Program-made: the position numbers and the translations under genes
Notes under the pieces: generated by a model
The model's input: the letters and a program-made list of their open reading frames with translations, nothing else
Database searches by the model: none
What the model was told of the DNA's origin: nothing
In this document: piece by piece, positions 7,986 to 16,720 of the stretch
Numbering within the stretch: the first letter of the stretch is position 1
How the letters are laid out: each line of letters opens with the position of its first letter
DNA from: Zoogloea sp.
Lineage (GTDB): Bacteria > Pseudomonadota > Gammaproteobacteria > Burkholderiales > Rhodocyclaceae
DNA: 61,024 bases
Direction of reading: 5' to 3'
Assembly: GCA_009026175.1 (NCBI GenBank)
Contig: WBTZ01000009.1
Span: 1-61,024, forward strand

Positions 7986-9619
7986 CGCGACTCATCCCCC
8001 TTCCGGAACACCCGGGCCAGGGAGGCCCACTTGGCCTTGCCGGCGAGACGCTCGTCGGAGAGCGCTTCGAGGAAGTCCGACAGGCGCTTCGAACGCGCCA
8101 CCGCGAACAGCACCATGCACAAGGTGGTCGCCGTCACCGCGCCGAGCTGGAGCAGCTTGCGCGAGTCCGGCACCTCGGGGAAGTTGAACAGGTTCATGCC
8201 GAAGTAGCCGGTCACCACCGTGGCGATCAGGCCGAAGATGGTCACCACGGTCAGGCGCAGCACGGTGCCCGACTGGCGCCGCTGGCTGTCGCTGTCCAGG
8301 TAGGCGCTCATCTCGCGCACCTGCTCCTTCACGTCGGCGAACAGCTCGTCATTGCGCAGCAGCCCGGTGGTGCGCTGGAACAAGGCCTGCACCAGGCCCT
8401 GCTCGGACACTTCGTGGAACCAGTAGCGGTGGGTGAAACGCAGGAAGGCCTCGAAGGACAGGCGGATGCGGCGCTTGAAGCGGCGCACCGACTCGGCATC
8501 GCGCACGTCCAGGTCGTTCACCGCGTCAGCCAGCCCGTCGGAGAAGGACAGCAGCGCGGCTCGATGGAAATGGGCAATCATGAAGACCAGGAAGTACTGG
8601 TGGCGGAAGCGCGCCAGGAAGCCGTGGTCGGGGTCGCGGAAATACTCGGAGCGGGCATCGCCCACCAGCACCAGGGCGTTGCCGGTGCACAGGAAACGGC
8701 TGTTCGGCCCCTCCTCCGAGTCGGTCCAGAAGCGGTCCTCGCAATGCAGGCGCTCGAAGCGCAGCACCGAGGGGTCGCGCACCGGCAGCGGGTCGCGGGC
8801 CGGCAGGTTGGCCACGAAGCCGATCCGGATGAAGTCCTCGCGGGTCAGGGCGCGCGGGTCGTCGAGGGCCAGGAAGGCCATCATCGGCATGCGGTAGTAC
8901 TCGATCAGGCGATAGCGCAGCGCCCCCGGCAGGTCCTCCTGGTCCTGCACCAGGGGCTGCAGCAGCCAGGCCCACAGGGCGCCGACCCGGGGGGCGCGCT
9001 TGGTGCACACGAAGTGCAGGTAGCGGTCGCGCTGCTCGGAGTCGGAGGTGGCGAGGATCTGCCCGTCCCGGCCCAGCAGCTCCGAGCGATGCACGTTGTG
9101 CACGCCCTGGCCGTTGGCGTCCCAGCCGGTCGGATAGGCCCGCCCGAAGCGGTAGAGCAGTTCCAGGGCGGTGGCCAGGGGCAGATCGTCGGCGGCCACC
9201 TCCACGTTCAGCAGGGCCACGTCCATGTCGAGGAAAAGGTACAGGTCCACGTGGGCCACCCGCAGGGCGATCGGGGGGTCACCCGGCTTGAGGGTCACCC
9301 GCAGGCCGGCCACGTCGGTACGCCGGTAGACCGACATGGACGCCGGCCGGGCCGCCTCCTTCCCTACGCCGGAGCGGCTGTCCCCGTACAGGAAGCGCTG
9401 CACGTAGGGCAGGAAGGCGACGAACTCCTTGTAGTGGCGCTCCTGGAAATCCGCCGGATCGGTGGTGAATTCGTCATCCACCGGGGCCCAGCGGCCGTCG
9501 CCGGTGATCAGCTCGTGCAGGCGGCCGATCTCGCCCCCGCTGAAACCCGGCCGTATCTGCACCGGCCAGACCAGGACATCCCGGAAATGGCGGACCAGGT
9601 GATCCGGTTGTGACAGCAT
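7982..9619 (-). CDS. Large CorA-superfamily GMN-motif transporter
   Basis: A 545-aa protein with a long soluble N-terminal part and two C-terminal membrane helices. The end of the first helix carries FGMN (in VTGYFGMNLF), the gate signature of CorA Mg2+/Co2+ channels. Typical CorA proteins are 310-380 aa, so the N-terminal domain here is about 200 residues larger. CorA works as a pentamer in the inner membrane. The 4-nt overlap with kdpD is striking, because a divalent-cation channel is not part of known kdp operons. Substrate is not determined by sequence. Confidence 0.75.
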   Translation of the reverse strand: MLSQPDHLVRHFRDVLVWPVQIRPGFSGGEIGRLHELITGDGRWAPVDDEFTTDPADFQERHYKEFVAFLPYVQRFLYGDSRSGVGKEAARPASMSVYRRTDVAGLRVTLKPGDPPIALRVAHVDLYLFLDMDVALLNVEVAADDLPLATALELLYRFGRAYPTGWDANGQGVHNVHRSELLGRDGQILATSDSEQRDRYLHFVCTKRAPRVGALWAWLLQPLVQDQEDLPGALRYRLIEYYRMPMMAFLALDDPRALTREDFIRIGFVANLPARDPLPVRDPSVLRFERLHCEDRFWTDSEEGPNSRFLCTGNALVLVGDARSEYFRDPDHGFLARFRHQYFLVFMIAHFHRAALLSFSDGLADAVNDLDVRDAESVRRFKRRIRLSFEAFLRFTHRYWFHEVSEQGLVQALFQRTTGLLRNDELFADVKEQVREMSAYLDSDSQRRQSGTVLRLTVVTIFGLIATVVTGYFGMNLFNFPEVPDSRKLLQLGAVTATTLCMVLFAVARSKRLSDFLEALSDERLAGKAKWASLARVFRKGDESR

Positions 9620-9686
9620 GGCGTCTCCTCTGCGCGTTCTTCTTGTTCTGCGGCTGGCCGGGTGGCGCCCGCGGCCGGATTGTCTG

Positions 9687-9935
9687 TCATTTCAGGCCGT
9701 CCGGGCACGCCTGCATATCGCTCCGCAGCGTGCAGTCCCCAAGCGCAGCGTGGCGGGCCCGGCGCAAGCGCCCGGCCGCTTCGGCCATCTCGGCGAGCGT
9801 TCGGCGGCGGACCAGCCCGGCCAGGGATGTCTTGCATTTCGGCGAGCAGGTCAGGAAGCGGCCATAGGCAAGACGGTCCAGGACACTCGACACTTCGTGC
9901 CGGCGCCCGCATACCGGGCAGACATGGATCGGCAT
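9687..9935 (-). CDS. Small four-cysteine, zinc-ribbon-like protein
   Basis: An 82-aa protein with two cysteine pairs, C6-x2-C9 (CPVC) and C30-x3-C34 (CSPKC), spaced like a small treble-clef or zinc-ribbon site, followed by a basic helix rich in Arg and Ala. It sits 3 nt after the previous gene in the kdp cluster, so it is probably co-transcribed. No known family was recognised; a nucleic-acid or protein-binding role is a guess. Confidence 0.55.
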   Translation of the reverse strand: MPIHVCPVCGRRHEVSSVLDRLAYGRFLTCSPKCKTSLAGLVRRRTLAEMAEAAGRLRRARHAALGDCTLRSDMQACPDGLK

Positions 9936-9938
9936 GGC

Positions 9939-10241
9939 TCAGGGCGCCCGGGAGGCGTAGCGTGCCAGCTCGGCGGCCTGGTCCGCCACCCGGCGGGCCA
10001 CGATGTACACATCCCGGTCCCCTCCACCACCGAGGCTGAGCGCGCAGCCCATTGCCGCATCACCGGAGATGGCGAGCCGGAGATGGCGCTCCTGGCCGGC
10101 CAGGAAGACCTTCAGGACTGCCTGCCCCAGCGCCGACGGAGGAAAACCGTAGCTTGCCGGCACGCCGCCTGCCTCGAGGGTGGCCACCTCATAGCCGCCC
10201 TCCCGGACCGCGATGCCGATACACAAATCAATGGGTTTCAT
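9939..10241 (-). CDS. Hypothetical protein in the kdp cluster
   Basis: A protein of 100 aa from the ATG at 10241 (MKPIDLCIG); an ATG at 10250 is an alternative. It is a mixed alpha/beta soluble sequence with no signal peptide or membrane helix, with a glycine-rich loop (SLGGGGDRD) near residue 75. It overlaps the 3' end of the broken small gene upstream and is followed 3 nt later by the cysteine-rich ORF. No family recognised. Confidence 0.5.
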   Translation of the reverse strand: MKPIDLCIGIAVREGGYEVATLEAGGVPASYGFPPSALGQAVLKVFLAGQERHLRLAISGDAAMGCALSLGGGGDRDVYIVARRVADQAAELARYASRAP

Positions 10242-10495
10242 CCGACTCATCTCCAGGCTGTGAAAGATCCAGGTATTGCGCGCTGCGGGCGATGACCCCG
10301 GCCACCGGGTCGGGCAACACCAGGCTGCCCTGGCCATCCCGGGTCAGGATCGCCGGTACCGCGCAAGCCGTAGTCCACGACAAAGATCTTGCTGTGATAA
10401 GCCCTCAGGTAAGGCCGGGTCTCGGCCAGGATGCGCGCCTGCAGCTTGGCAAAGGGGGGCACCGGGTCTGCCGCCGTGCGATGGGTGGGAACCAT
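10228..10495 (-). pseudogene. Frameshifted small gene after ptsN
   Basis: From ATG 10495 (or 10522) the frame encodes PPFAKLQARILAETRPYLRAY and HSKIFVVDYG, quoted in pieces, which resembles the start of acetylglutamate-kinase-like proteins (PYIxxxxGKTxVIKYG). Near 10366 coding character moves to the next frame: AVPAILTRDGQG, LVLPDPVAGVIARSAQYLDL, ending at TGA 10228. Third-position GC is high in the first frame before this point and in the second after it. Joined, the product would be about 85-95 aa. A true frameshift mutation, a sequencing error or programmed shifting are all possible. Confidence 0.45.
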
Positions 10496-10500
10496 GGGCG

Positions 10501-10965
10501 TCACGCTGCGGCCGGCAGCCATGAGCGGAACAGGGCCCGCACGCCATGGGGATCATCGCAGGCATGCAAGGCCGCGCGGAAACGCGGATCCGTGAACAGG
10601 GCGGAGACGCCTGCCAGGATGCCCAGATGCTCCTCGGTGGCGCGCTCGGGGACGAGCAGCACGATGAAGTCCGACGCGGGCTTGCCGTCCGGCGCACCGA
10701 AAGGCATCGGGCGGCGCAGCCTGACATAGGCCGCATGGGTCTGGCGCAGACCGGCCAGGCGACCATGGGGAATCGCCACCCCCTGACCCAGGGCCGTGGA
10801 GCCGAAGTGCTCCCGCTGGCCCAGGGCTGCAGCCACCTGGACGCGGGGCAAACCATGCCAGCGCTGCATGTTCTGGCCAACCTCGTCGAAGAGTGCCGCG
10901 GCGCTGCCGACCTCCAGGTCGAGGAGGATGTCCTCCGGCAGCAGGATGTCCGAAAGCGTGATCAT
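10501..10965 (-). CDS. EIIA-Ntr-like PTS protein (PtsN paralogue)
   Basis: A 154-aa PTS EIIA type-2 protein. The phospho-acceptor His67 lies in GVAIPHGRL, matching the PtsN active site, and the N-terminal ITLSDILLPEDILLDL is typical of EIIA-Ntr. In E. coli dephosphorylated EIIA-Ntr binds KdpD and stimulates kdp expression and also inhibits TrkA. A paralogue coded inside the kdp cluster, between the pump and its sensor, strongly suggests a dedicated signalling partner of this KdpD. It starts 25 nt after the porin gene. No IIB or IIC gene is nearby. Confidence 0.85.
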   Translation of the reverse strand: MITLSDILLPEDILLDLEVGSAAALFDEVGQNMQRWHGLPRVQVAAALGQREHFGSTALGQGVAIPHGRLAGLRQTHAAYVRLRRPMPFGAPDGKPASDFIVLLVPERATEEHLGILAGVSALFTDPRFRAALHACDDPHGVRALFRSWLPAAA

Positions 10966-10990
10966 GACTCTTTCCTTTCCGTGCCCATGC

Positions 10991-11881
10991 TCAGAAGCTC
11001 CGGCTCAGCGACAGCACCGCCGTGCCGCGGCCGGCATCGCGGCTGCGCGATCCATTCCCCGTGCCGTCGCTCGCCATGCTGCTGCTGAAGCAGTAGAACT
11101 CGCCGTTGGCGCAGCGCCCCTGGGCCGTCGTTCCGACATAGGCCACGCCGAGGACCCAGCCCGACATGTCCCGGGTGATGCCGATGCGCCAGTCGGTGTA
11201 GCGGCCGTCGTAGGTGGAACCGTCAGCATTCAGGTAGGCGAAGTCACGCATCAGCAGACGGCCCACGTGCAGCCCGAGGCTGTAGCCATCTCCCAGGTCG
11301 CGGCTGGCCGACAGATCGAGGTAGCCCGTGCCGCGGGTGCCCGGCATCGCGAAGTAGTCCGTCACCGCATGGGAGTACTTGAGGGTGATGGCATTCCAGG
11401 TCGCGGCCACGTAAACCTCGCCGTTGTCCACGTTGCCGCTCGAGGCGCCGCCGGGATGACGGCGGTTGACGCCGGCATAGGCATGGTCGAGGCGGCTCCC
11501 CGGATAGGCGTAGTAGAGCGCTCCGACGTCCAGCCCCACGTCGCCCAGTTGATGGCGATAGCCGGCATAGAAGTCCATCTCGAGGCTTCCCTCCGGGTAG
11601 CCTGCCCCGCTGCTCACATTGGAGTTCCAGTTGCCGGCGTAGAGGCCGGACGGGTGGGTGTAGTCAAAGCCGCCCTGTACGGCGGGCCGGCCGAAGCTCT
11701 GGTCCAGGCCCCGGAAGCGGTAGCTGCTGAACAGCCCCAGGTTGGCGACGAGGGGCGCCGGCGCCACGGACTCAGGTGACTCCAGCGCTTCCGGCGCTTC
11801 GGAAGCAGCCTGCGCGGCCCCTCCGCTCAAGGTCGCGGCAAGGCCGCAGGCGACTACGACAAGGGTGTGCGTGTAGAACAA
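10991..11881 (-). CDS. TorF-family putative outer-membrane porin
   Basis: A 296-aa secreted protein with an N-terminal signal sequence (about 1-25, ending AQA) followed by NLGLFSSYRFRGLDQS, the hallmark of the TorF family of putative outer-membrane proteins. The rest is rich in alternating aromatic beta-strand patterns (YAGYRHQLGDVGLDVGALYY in pieces) and ends in Phe, as outer-membrane barrels do. It lies 26 nt after kdpC on the same strand. Location inside a kdp cluster suggests a route for K+ or an osmotically induced pore; this is inference. Confidence 0.75.
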   Translation of the reverse strand: MFYTHTLVVVACGLAATLSGGAAQAASEAPEALESPESVAPAPLVANLGLFSSYRFRGLDQSFGRPAVQGGFDYTHPSGLYAGNWNSNVSSGAGYPEGSLEMDFYAGYRHQLGDVGLDVGALYYAYPGSRLDHAYAGVNRRHPGGASSGNVDNGEVYVAATWNAITLKYSHAVTDYFAMPGTRGTGYLDLSASRDLGDGYSLGLHVGRLLMRDFAYLNADGSTYDGRYTDWRIGITRDMSGWVLGVAYVGTTAQGRCANGEFYCFSSSMASDGTGNGSRSRDAGRGTAVLSLSRSF

Positions 11882-11907
11882 GATCGGTGCTCCTCAGGGT
11901 GATTCGG

Positions 11908-12483
11908 TCAGCGTTTCAGCGCATCCAGCGCCAGGTTGAGTGCCAGGACATTGACCCGGGTCTCGCCCAGGAAGCCCCACTGGCGGCCTTCCGTATTGGC
12001 ATCCACGAGCGCCCTGACCTGCGCCTCGGGCAGGCCGCGGTTGCGGGCCACCCGGCCCAGCTGCCAGAGGGCCGCGGCGGGGCTGATGTGGGGGTCCAGG
12101 CCGCTGCCGGACGCGGTGACGAGGTCGGCCGGAATAGGTGCGCCATTGCCCGGATCGGCGGCCCGCAGGGCGGCGATGCGCCCCTTCACCGCGTCTTCGA
12201 GGGCCGGATTGAGGGGCCCCTGGTTCGAGCCGGACGAGGCGGCGGCGTTGTAGGGCTGGGGCGCCGTGGCGGAGGGACGGCCCCAGAAATGCCCGGGGTC
12301 GCTGAACGGCTGGCCGATCAGCCGCGAACCGACCGGCTTGCCGTCCTTGAAGATCAGGCTGCCGGCCGCCTGCTCGGGAAAGACCGCCCCGGCGAGGCCG
12401 GTGACGGCCAGGGGGTAAGCCAGCCCGGTGATGGCGCTGAGCAGTACGAACACGCTGAGGGCGGGACGCAGAAGACTTTTCAT
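11908..12483 (-). CDS. kdpC: KdpC, periplasmic-anchored subunit of K+-ATPase
   Basis: A 191-aa protein with one N-terminal membrane helix ([19 protein letters not shown]) and a periplasmic domain containing [24 protein letters not shown] and [16 protein letters not shown], all conserved in KdpC. It stabilises the pump and raises K+ affinity of the complex. The start at 12483 follows a GGAGAA ribosome site 6-7 nt upstream. It follows kdpB by 16 nt. Confidence 0.95.
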   Translation of the reverse strand: MKSLLRPALSVFVLLSAITGLAYPLAVTGLAGAVFPEQAAGSLIFKDGKPVGSRLIGQPFSDPGHFWGRPSATAPQPYNAAASSGSNQGPLNPALEDAVKGRIAALRAADPGNGAPIPADLVTASGSGLDPHISPAAALWQLGRVARNRGLPEAQVRALVDANTEGRQWGFLGETRVNVLALNLALDALKR

Positions 12484-12499
12484 GCTGGGTTCTCCGGAT

Positions 12500-14578
12500 T
12501 CAGGCCAGGCCGGTGACGGCCAGGAAGACATCGATCAGCTTGATGCCGGCAAAGGGCACCAGGATGCCGCCGAGGCCATAGACGGCCAGGTTGCGGCGCA
12601 GCAGGGTGGCTGCGCCGAGGGGGCGGTAGCGCACGCCCTTGAGGGCCAGGGGGATCAGGAAGACGATGATCAGGGCGTTGAAGATCACCGCCGAGAGGAT
12701 CGCCGAGGCCGGGCTGGCGAGGCCCATCACGTTGAGCGCCGCCAGCTGCGGATAGGTGCCGACGAAGGCCGCCGGGATGATGGCGAAGTACTTGGCGATG
12801 TCGTTGGCGATGCTGAAGGTGGTGAGGGAGCCCCGCGTCATCAGCATCTGCTTGCCGGTCTCCACCACCTCGATCAGCTTGGTGGGGTTGGAGTCCAGGT
12901 CCACCATGTTGCCGGCCTCCTTGGCGGCCTGGGTGCCGGTGTTCATGGCCACCGCCACGTCCGCCTGGGCCAGCGCCGGGGCATCGTTGGTGCCGTCGCC
13001 GGTCATCGCCACCAGGCGGCCTTCGGCCTGGTACTGGCGGATCAGGGCCAGCTTGGCCTCCGGCGTGGCCTCGGCCAGGAAGTCGTCCACCCCGGCCTCG
13101 GCGGCGATGGCGGCCGCGGTGACCCGGTTGTCGCCGGTGACCATCACCGTCTTGATGCCCATCCGGCGCAGTTCGGCGAAGCGTTCGCGGATGCCGCCCT
13201 TGACGATGTCCTTGAGCTCGATGACGCCGAGCACGCGCTTGCCTTCGGCCACCACCAGGGGCGTGCTGCCGCGCCGGGCGACCTCGTCCACCCGGTGGCT
13301 GACCGAGGCGGGGAAGCTGCCGCCCAGGCGCTCCACCTGACGCCGGATGGCGTCGGCGGAGCCCTTGCGGATCTGCTTGTCACCCAGGTCGACACCGCTC
13401 ATCCGGGTCTGGGCCGAGAAGTGGACGAAGTGGGCGTCCAGCGCATGGATGTCCCGCTCCCGCAGCTTGAACTTCTGCTTGGCCAGCACGACGATGCTGC
13501 GCCCCTCCGGTGTCTCGTCGGCCAGGGAGGCGAGCTGGGCCAGGCCGGCCAGGTCGGCCTCGTCCACCCCCTCGGCGGGCAGGAAGGCTGCGGCCTGGCG
13601 GTTGCCCAGGGTGATGGTGCCGGTCTTGTCCATCAGGAGCACATCCACATCGCCGGCCGCCTCCACCGCGCGGCCCGAGGTGGCGATCACATTGGCCTGC
13701 ATCATGCGGCTCATGCCGGCCACGCCGATGGCGGAGAGCAGGCCCGCAATGGTGGTGGGGATCAGGCACACCAGCAGGGCCACCAGCACCGTGATGCTCA
13801 CCGGCCGGCCGGCGCCGGACACCTCGACGCTGAACAGCGAGAAGGGCAGGAGGGTCACGGTGACGCCCAGGAAGACGATGGTCAGGGCCACCAGCAGGAT
13901 GGTCAGGGCGATCTCGTTGGGGGTCTTCTGGCGCTTGGCGTTTTCCACCATGGCGATCATGCGGTCCACGAAGGTCTCGCCCGGGTTGGCGGTGACCCGC
14001 AGCACGATCCAGTCGGAGAGCACCCGGGTGCCGCCGGTCACGGCCGAGAAGTCGCCCCCCGACTCGCGGATCACGGGGGCCGACTCGCCGGTGATGGCCG
14101 ACTCGTCCACCGAGGCGACGCCCTCGATCACTTCGCCGTCGGCAGGGATCACCGACTGGCCGATGTCGCCGGCCTCCACCACCACGACGTCGCCCTTGCG
14201 CAGGTCGTTGCCCTGCACAAGCTGCCACTTGCCGCCGTAGTGGGGCTCGAGCAGCTTCTTGGCCCAGATCTCGCGCTTGAGCCCGCGCAGGGAGGCGGCC
14301 TGGGCCTTGCTGCGGCCTTCCGCAAGGGCCTCGGCAAAGTTGGCGAAGAGCACGGTGAACCACAGCCACACGGCAATGGCGAGGATGAAACCCGCCGGCG
14401 CATCGCCCTCCCCGCCCAGCGCCTGCAGCGCCAGCAGGGTGGTCAGGATGCTGCCGGCGTACACCACGAACATCACCGGGTTACGCCACTGCACCGCCGG
14501 GTTGAGCTTGCGGAAGGCCTCGCCGATGGCCGGCACGGCCAGGGCGGGGTCGAACAGCTTGAATGTCTTCTTGGTCAT
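12500..14578 (-). CDS. kdpB: KdpB, catalytic ATPase subunit
   Basis: A 692-aa P-type ATPase. The phosphorylation motif DKTGTIT, the actuator motif TGES, the nucleotide-domain KGS and the hinge [10 protein letters not shown] are all present, with membrane helices arranged as in KdpB. It hydrolyses ATP to drive K+ uptake through KdpA. The start at 14578 ([10 protein letters not shown]) has GAGGA 7 nt upstream; a longer in-frame start at 14623 lies within the intergenic gap and kdpA end. It is 10 nt after kdpA. Confidence 0.96.
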   Translation of the reverse strand: MTKKTFKLFDPALAVPAIGEAFRKLNPAVQWRNPVMFVVYAGSILTTLLALQALGGEGDAPAGFILAIAVWLWFTVLFANFAEALAEGRSKAQAASLRGLKREIWAKKLLEPHYGGKWQLVQGNDLRKGDVVVVEAGDIGQSVIPADGEVIEGVASVDESAITGESAPVIRESGGDFSAVTGGTRVLSDWIVLRVTANPGETFVDRMIAMVENAKRQKTPNEIALTILLVALTIVFLGVTVTLLPFSLFSVEVSGAGRPVSITVLVALLVCLIPTTIAGLLSAIGVAGMSRMMQANVIATSGRAVEAAGDVDVLLMDKTGTITLGNRQAAAFLPAEGVDEADLAGLAQLASLADETPEGRSIVVLAKQKFKLRERDIHALDAHFVHFSAQTRMSGVDLGDKQIRKGSADAIRRQVERLGGSFPASVSHRVDEVARRGSTPLVVAEGKRVLGVIELKDIVKGGIRERFAELRRMGIKTVMVTGDNRVTAAAIAAEAGVDDFLAEATPEAKLALIRQYQAEGRLVAMTGDGTNDAPALAQADVAVAMNTGTQAAKEAGNMVDLDSNPTKLIEVVETGKQMLMTRGSLTTFSIANDIAKYFAIIPAAFVGTYPQLAALNVMGLASPASAILSAVIFNALIIVFLIPLALKGVRYRPLGAATLLRRNLAVYGLGGILVPFAGIKLIDVFLAVTGLA

Positions 14579-14588
14579 GGTCTTATCC

Positions 14589-16385
14589 TCAGGCCCCCAG
14601 CCACAGCACCAGGTGCTCGACAATCGGCCCGAGGGCCAGGGCCGGTACGTAGTTGAGCAGCCCCACCAGCAGCACGGTGCCGATCAGCAGGGTGACGAAC
14701 AGCGGGCCATGGGTCGGCAGGGTGCCGGCGCCGGCCGGCAGACGCTTCTTGGCTGCCAGGGCGCCGGCCATGGCGAGCACCGGGACGATCACGCCGAAGC
14801 GGCCGAACCACATGGCCAGCGCCAGCAGCACGTTGTAGAAGGGGGTGTTGGCGGACAGGCCGGCAAAGGCGCTGCCGTTGTTGTTGGCGGCGGAGGTGAG
14901 CGCGTAGAGGATCTCCGAGAAGCCGTGGGCGCCAGGGTTGGCGATACCCGCCCTGCCCGCCTCGCTCATCACCGCGATGGCGGTGCCCAGCAGCACCAGC
15001 AGCGGCGTGACCAGGATGGCGATGGCGCTCATCTTCATCTCGTGGGCTTCGATCTTCTTGCCCAGGTACTCCGGCGTGCGCCCGATCATCAGGCCGGAGA
15101 TGAATACCGCCAGGATGGCAAACACCAGCATGCCGTAGAGCCCGGTGCCGACCCCGCCGAAGATCACCTCGCCGAGCTGCATGTTGACCAGGGGCACCAG
15201 GCCGCCCAGGGGGGTGAAGGAATCGTGCATGGCATTCACCGCGCCGCAGGAGGCGGCCGTGGTCACCGCCGCGAAGAGGGCCGAATCGGCACTGCCGAAG
15301 CGCGCCTCCTTGCCTTCCAGGTTGCCGCCGGACTGCAGCGGGCCGCCCAGCTGATCCACCCCCAGCGCGGCCAAGCGCGGATTGCCCTGCTGCTCGAAGC
15401 TCATCACCGCACCGGCCGCCACCACGAACATCAGGGTCATGGCGGCCAGCACCGCCCAGCCCTGCCGGCCATCCCCGACCATGCGGCCGAAACTTACGCA
15501 GAGGGCGGCGGGGATCAGGAAGATCGCCAGCATCTGCACGAAGTTGCTCAGGGGCGTGGGGTTCTCATAGGGGTGGGCCGAGTTGGCGTTGAAGAAGCCG
15601 CCCCCGTTGGTGCCGAGCATCTTGATCGCCTCCTGGGATGCCACCGGCCCCATCGCCAGGGTCTGCACGGCCGTCTGGGCCGGCCCGGTCAGCACCGCGC
15701 CCTTGTCGTCGGTCAGGGGCTGGCCGGCGGCGTCGAGCCGGGGAGCTTCATAACGGGTGACTTCGAGGGTCGTCACCTCCCGGTAGGGATCGAGGTTCTG
15801 GATCACCCCCTGCCCGGCCAGCACGATGGCGATCAGGAAGGACAGGGGCAGCAGCAGGTAGAGGGTGGCGCGGGTGAGGTCCACCCAGGCATTGCCGACG
15901 GTCGCGGCGCTGTGGCGGGCCAGGCCGCGGACCAGGGCGATGACGACGACGATGCCGGTGGCCGCGGACAGGAAGTTCTGGACCGTCAGGCCAAGCATCT
16001 GCACCAGGTAGCCCAAGGTGGATTCGCCACCATAGCCCTGCCAGTTGGTGTTGGTGACGAAGCTCACCGCGGTATTGAAGGCCGAATCCGGCGTCACCGC
16101 CGGCATCTGCTGCGGATTGAACGGCAGCACCAACTGCAGGCGCTGCAGTGCATACACCGACAGCACGCCGAGGGCGTTGAACAGCAGGATGGCGAGGGCG
16201 TAGCGCAGCCAGCCCATCTCTTCGTCGGGGCGCACGCCGGCAAGGCGGTACATGACATTTTCGAGGGGACGGCCAATGCGCAGGCGCCCTTCCATCAGGT
16301 AGGCGATGTAAAGGCCGAGGGGCCTGGCCGCGACCAGCACGACGGCCAGGAAGGCCCCCAGCAAGAGCCAGGCGTGGGTGCTCAT
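14589..16385 (-). CDS. kdpA: KdpA, K+-selective channel subunit
   Basis: A 598-aa inner-membrane protein with about ten helices and four Trk/KcsA-like pore loops, including [37 protein letters not shown] and [13 protein letters not shown] (segments of the four selectivity regions). It selects K+ and carries it toward KdpB. The start at 16385 is preceded by GGAGAA and overlaps the kdpF stop by 4 nt. Confidence 0.96.
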   Translation of the reverse strand: MSTHAWLLLGAFLAVVLVAARPLGLYIAYLMEGRLRIGRPLENVMYRLAGVRPDEEMGWLRYALAILLFNALGVLSVYALQRLQLVLPFNPQQMPAVTPDSAFNTAVSFVTNTNWQGYGGESTLGYLVQMLGLTVQNFLSAATGIVVVIALVRGLARHSAATVGNAWVDLTRATLYLLLPLSFLIAIVLAGQGVIQNLDPYREVTTLEVTRYEAPRLDAAGQPLTDDKGAVLTGPAQTAVQTLAMGPVASQEAIKMLGTNGGGFFNANSAHPYENPTPLSNFVQMLAIFLIPAALCVSFGRMVGDGRQGWAVLAAMTLMFVVAAGAVMSFEQQGNPRLAALGVDQLGGPLQSGGNLEGKEARFGSADSALFAAVTTAASCGAVNAMHDSFTPLGGLVPLVNMQLGEVIFGGVGTGLYGMLVFAILAVFISGLMIGRTPEYLGKKIEAHEMKMSAIAILVTPLLVLLGTAIAVMSEAGRAGIANPGAHGFSEILYALTSAANNNGSAFAGLSANTPFYNVLLALAMWFGRFGVIVPVLAMAGALAAKKRLPAGAGTLPTHGPLFVTLLIGTVLLVGLLNYVPALALGPIVEHLVLWLGA

Positions 16386-16474
16386 GAGAAGTTCTCCGGT
16401 TTGAGGAGGGCCGCCACCAGATAGACCAGCAGCGCGGCGGCGATGCAGGCGCCAAGCACGTAGGGCCCGCTCAT
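16382..16474 (-). CDS. kdpF: KdpF small membrane subunit
   Basis: A 30-aa peptide starting [10 protein letters not shown] with one hydrophobic helix and the charged tail LLKPENFS; the ending LLKPExF is diagnostic of KdpF. KdpF stabilises the KdpABC complex at the KdpA-lipid interface. It overlaps kdpA by 4 nt (ATGA) and the preceding 30-aa ORF by 4 nt, so translation is coupled across the three. Confidence 0.9.
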   Translation of the reverse strand: MSGPYVLGACIAAALLVYLVAALLKPENFS

Positions 16475-16563
16475 CGCCCGCCTCCCAGGCGGTCGCAGCC
16501 GACCGCAAGGCCGATCACCAGCGCCACCATGGCGGCGGTGATCGCGAGGTATGTGAAGTCCAT
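16471..16563 (-). CDS. 30-aa single-helix peptide upstream of kdpF
   Basis: The ATG at 16563 follows AAAGGGACATTC, a good ribosome site, and opens a 30-codon frame: [12 protein letters not shown] then a hydrophobic stretch and CDRLGGGR. It has one membrane helix and a short basic tail. Its stop overlaps the kdpF start (ATGA). It is the first gene of the operon. Similar short peptides ending in CERL-type tails occur ahead of kdpF in other genomes as far as I recall, but no function is known to me; an extra pump subunit is a reasonable guess. Confidence 0.65.
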   Translation of the reverse strand: MDFTYLAITAAMVALVIGLAVGCDRLGGGR

Positions 16564-16599
16564 GAATGTCCCTTTCGAAGCACGGAATTGAGTACCGTC

Positions 16600-16665
16600 A
16601 TGCTAGGCAGGGCGGTATCAAAACGTTCGCAAAAGGGATCGCGGCCTTGTAAAGGACCTGTAAAA
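16600..16665 (-). promoter_or_regulatory. Candidate kdp promoter with KdpE-type direct repeat
   Basis: On the minus strand two TTTACA hexamers are repeated 11 bp apart (16660-16665 and 16649-16654). The KdpE site in E. coli is likewise a pair of TTTAYA-like half sites one helical turn apart. About 45 bp downstream TAGCAT (16600-16605) is a fair -10, with no good -35, as expected for an activated promoter. The first ORF starts 37 nt after it. Confidence 0.55.
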
Positions 16666-16720
16666 ATGCCGGGAAAGCGTGCGCAAGGCTTGCCCTTCCG
16701 CCCCGCCGGGCCCGGCGCCC

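Noticed and set aside
5013-8207. Plus-strand open frame of over 1000 codons across kdpE/kdpD
   Set aside because: It is exactly antisense to kdpD and kdpE, is rich in His, Gln, Arg and Gly, and has no domain; it is a by-product of high GC in the third codon position.
12428-16424. Long plus-strand frames opposite kdpB and kdpA
   Set aside because: They mirror the well-conserved kdpB and kdpA genes and show low-complexity His/Gly composition without motifs.
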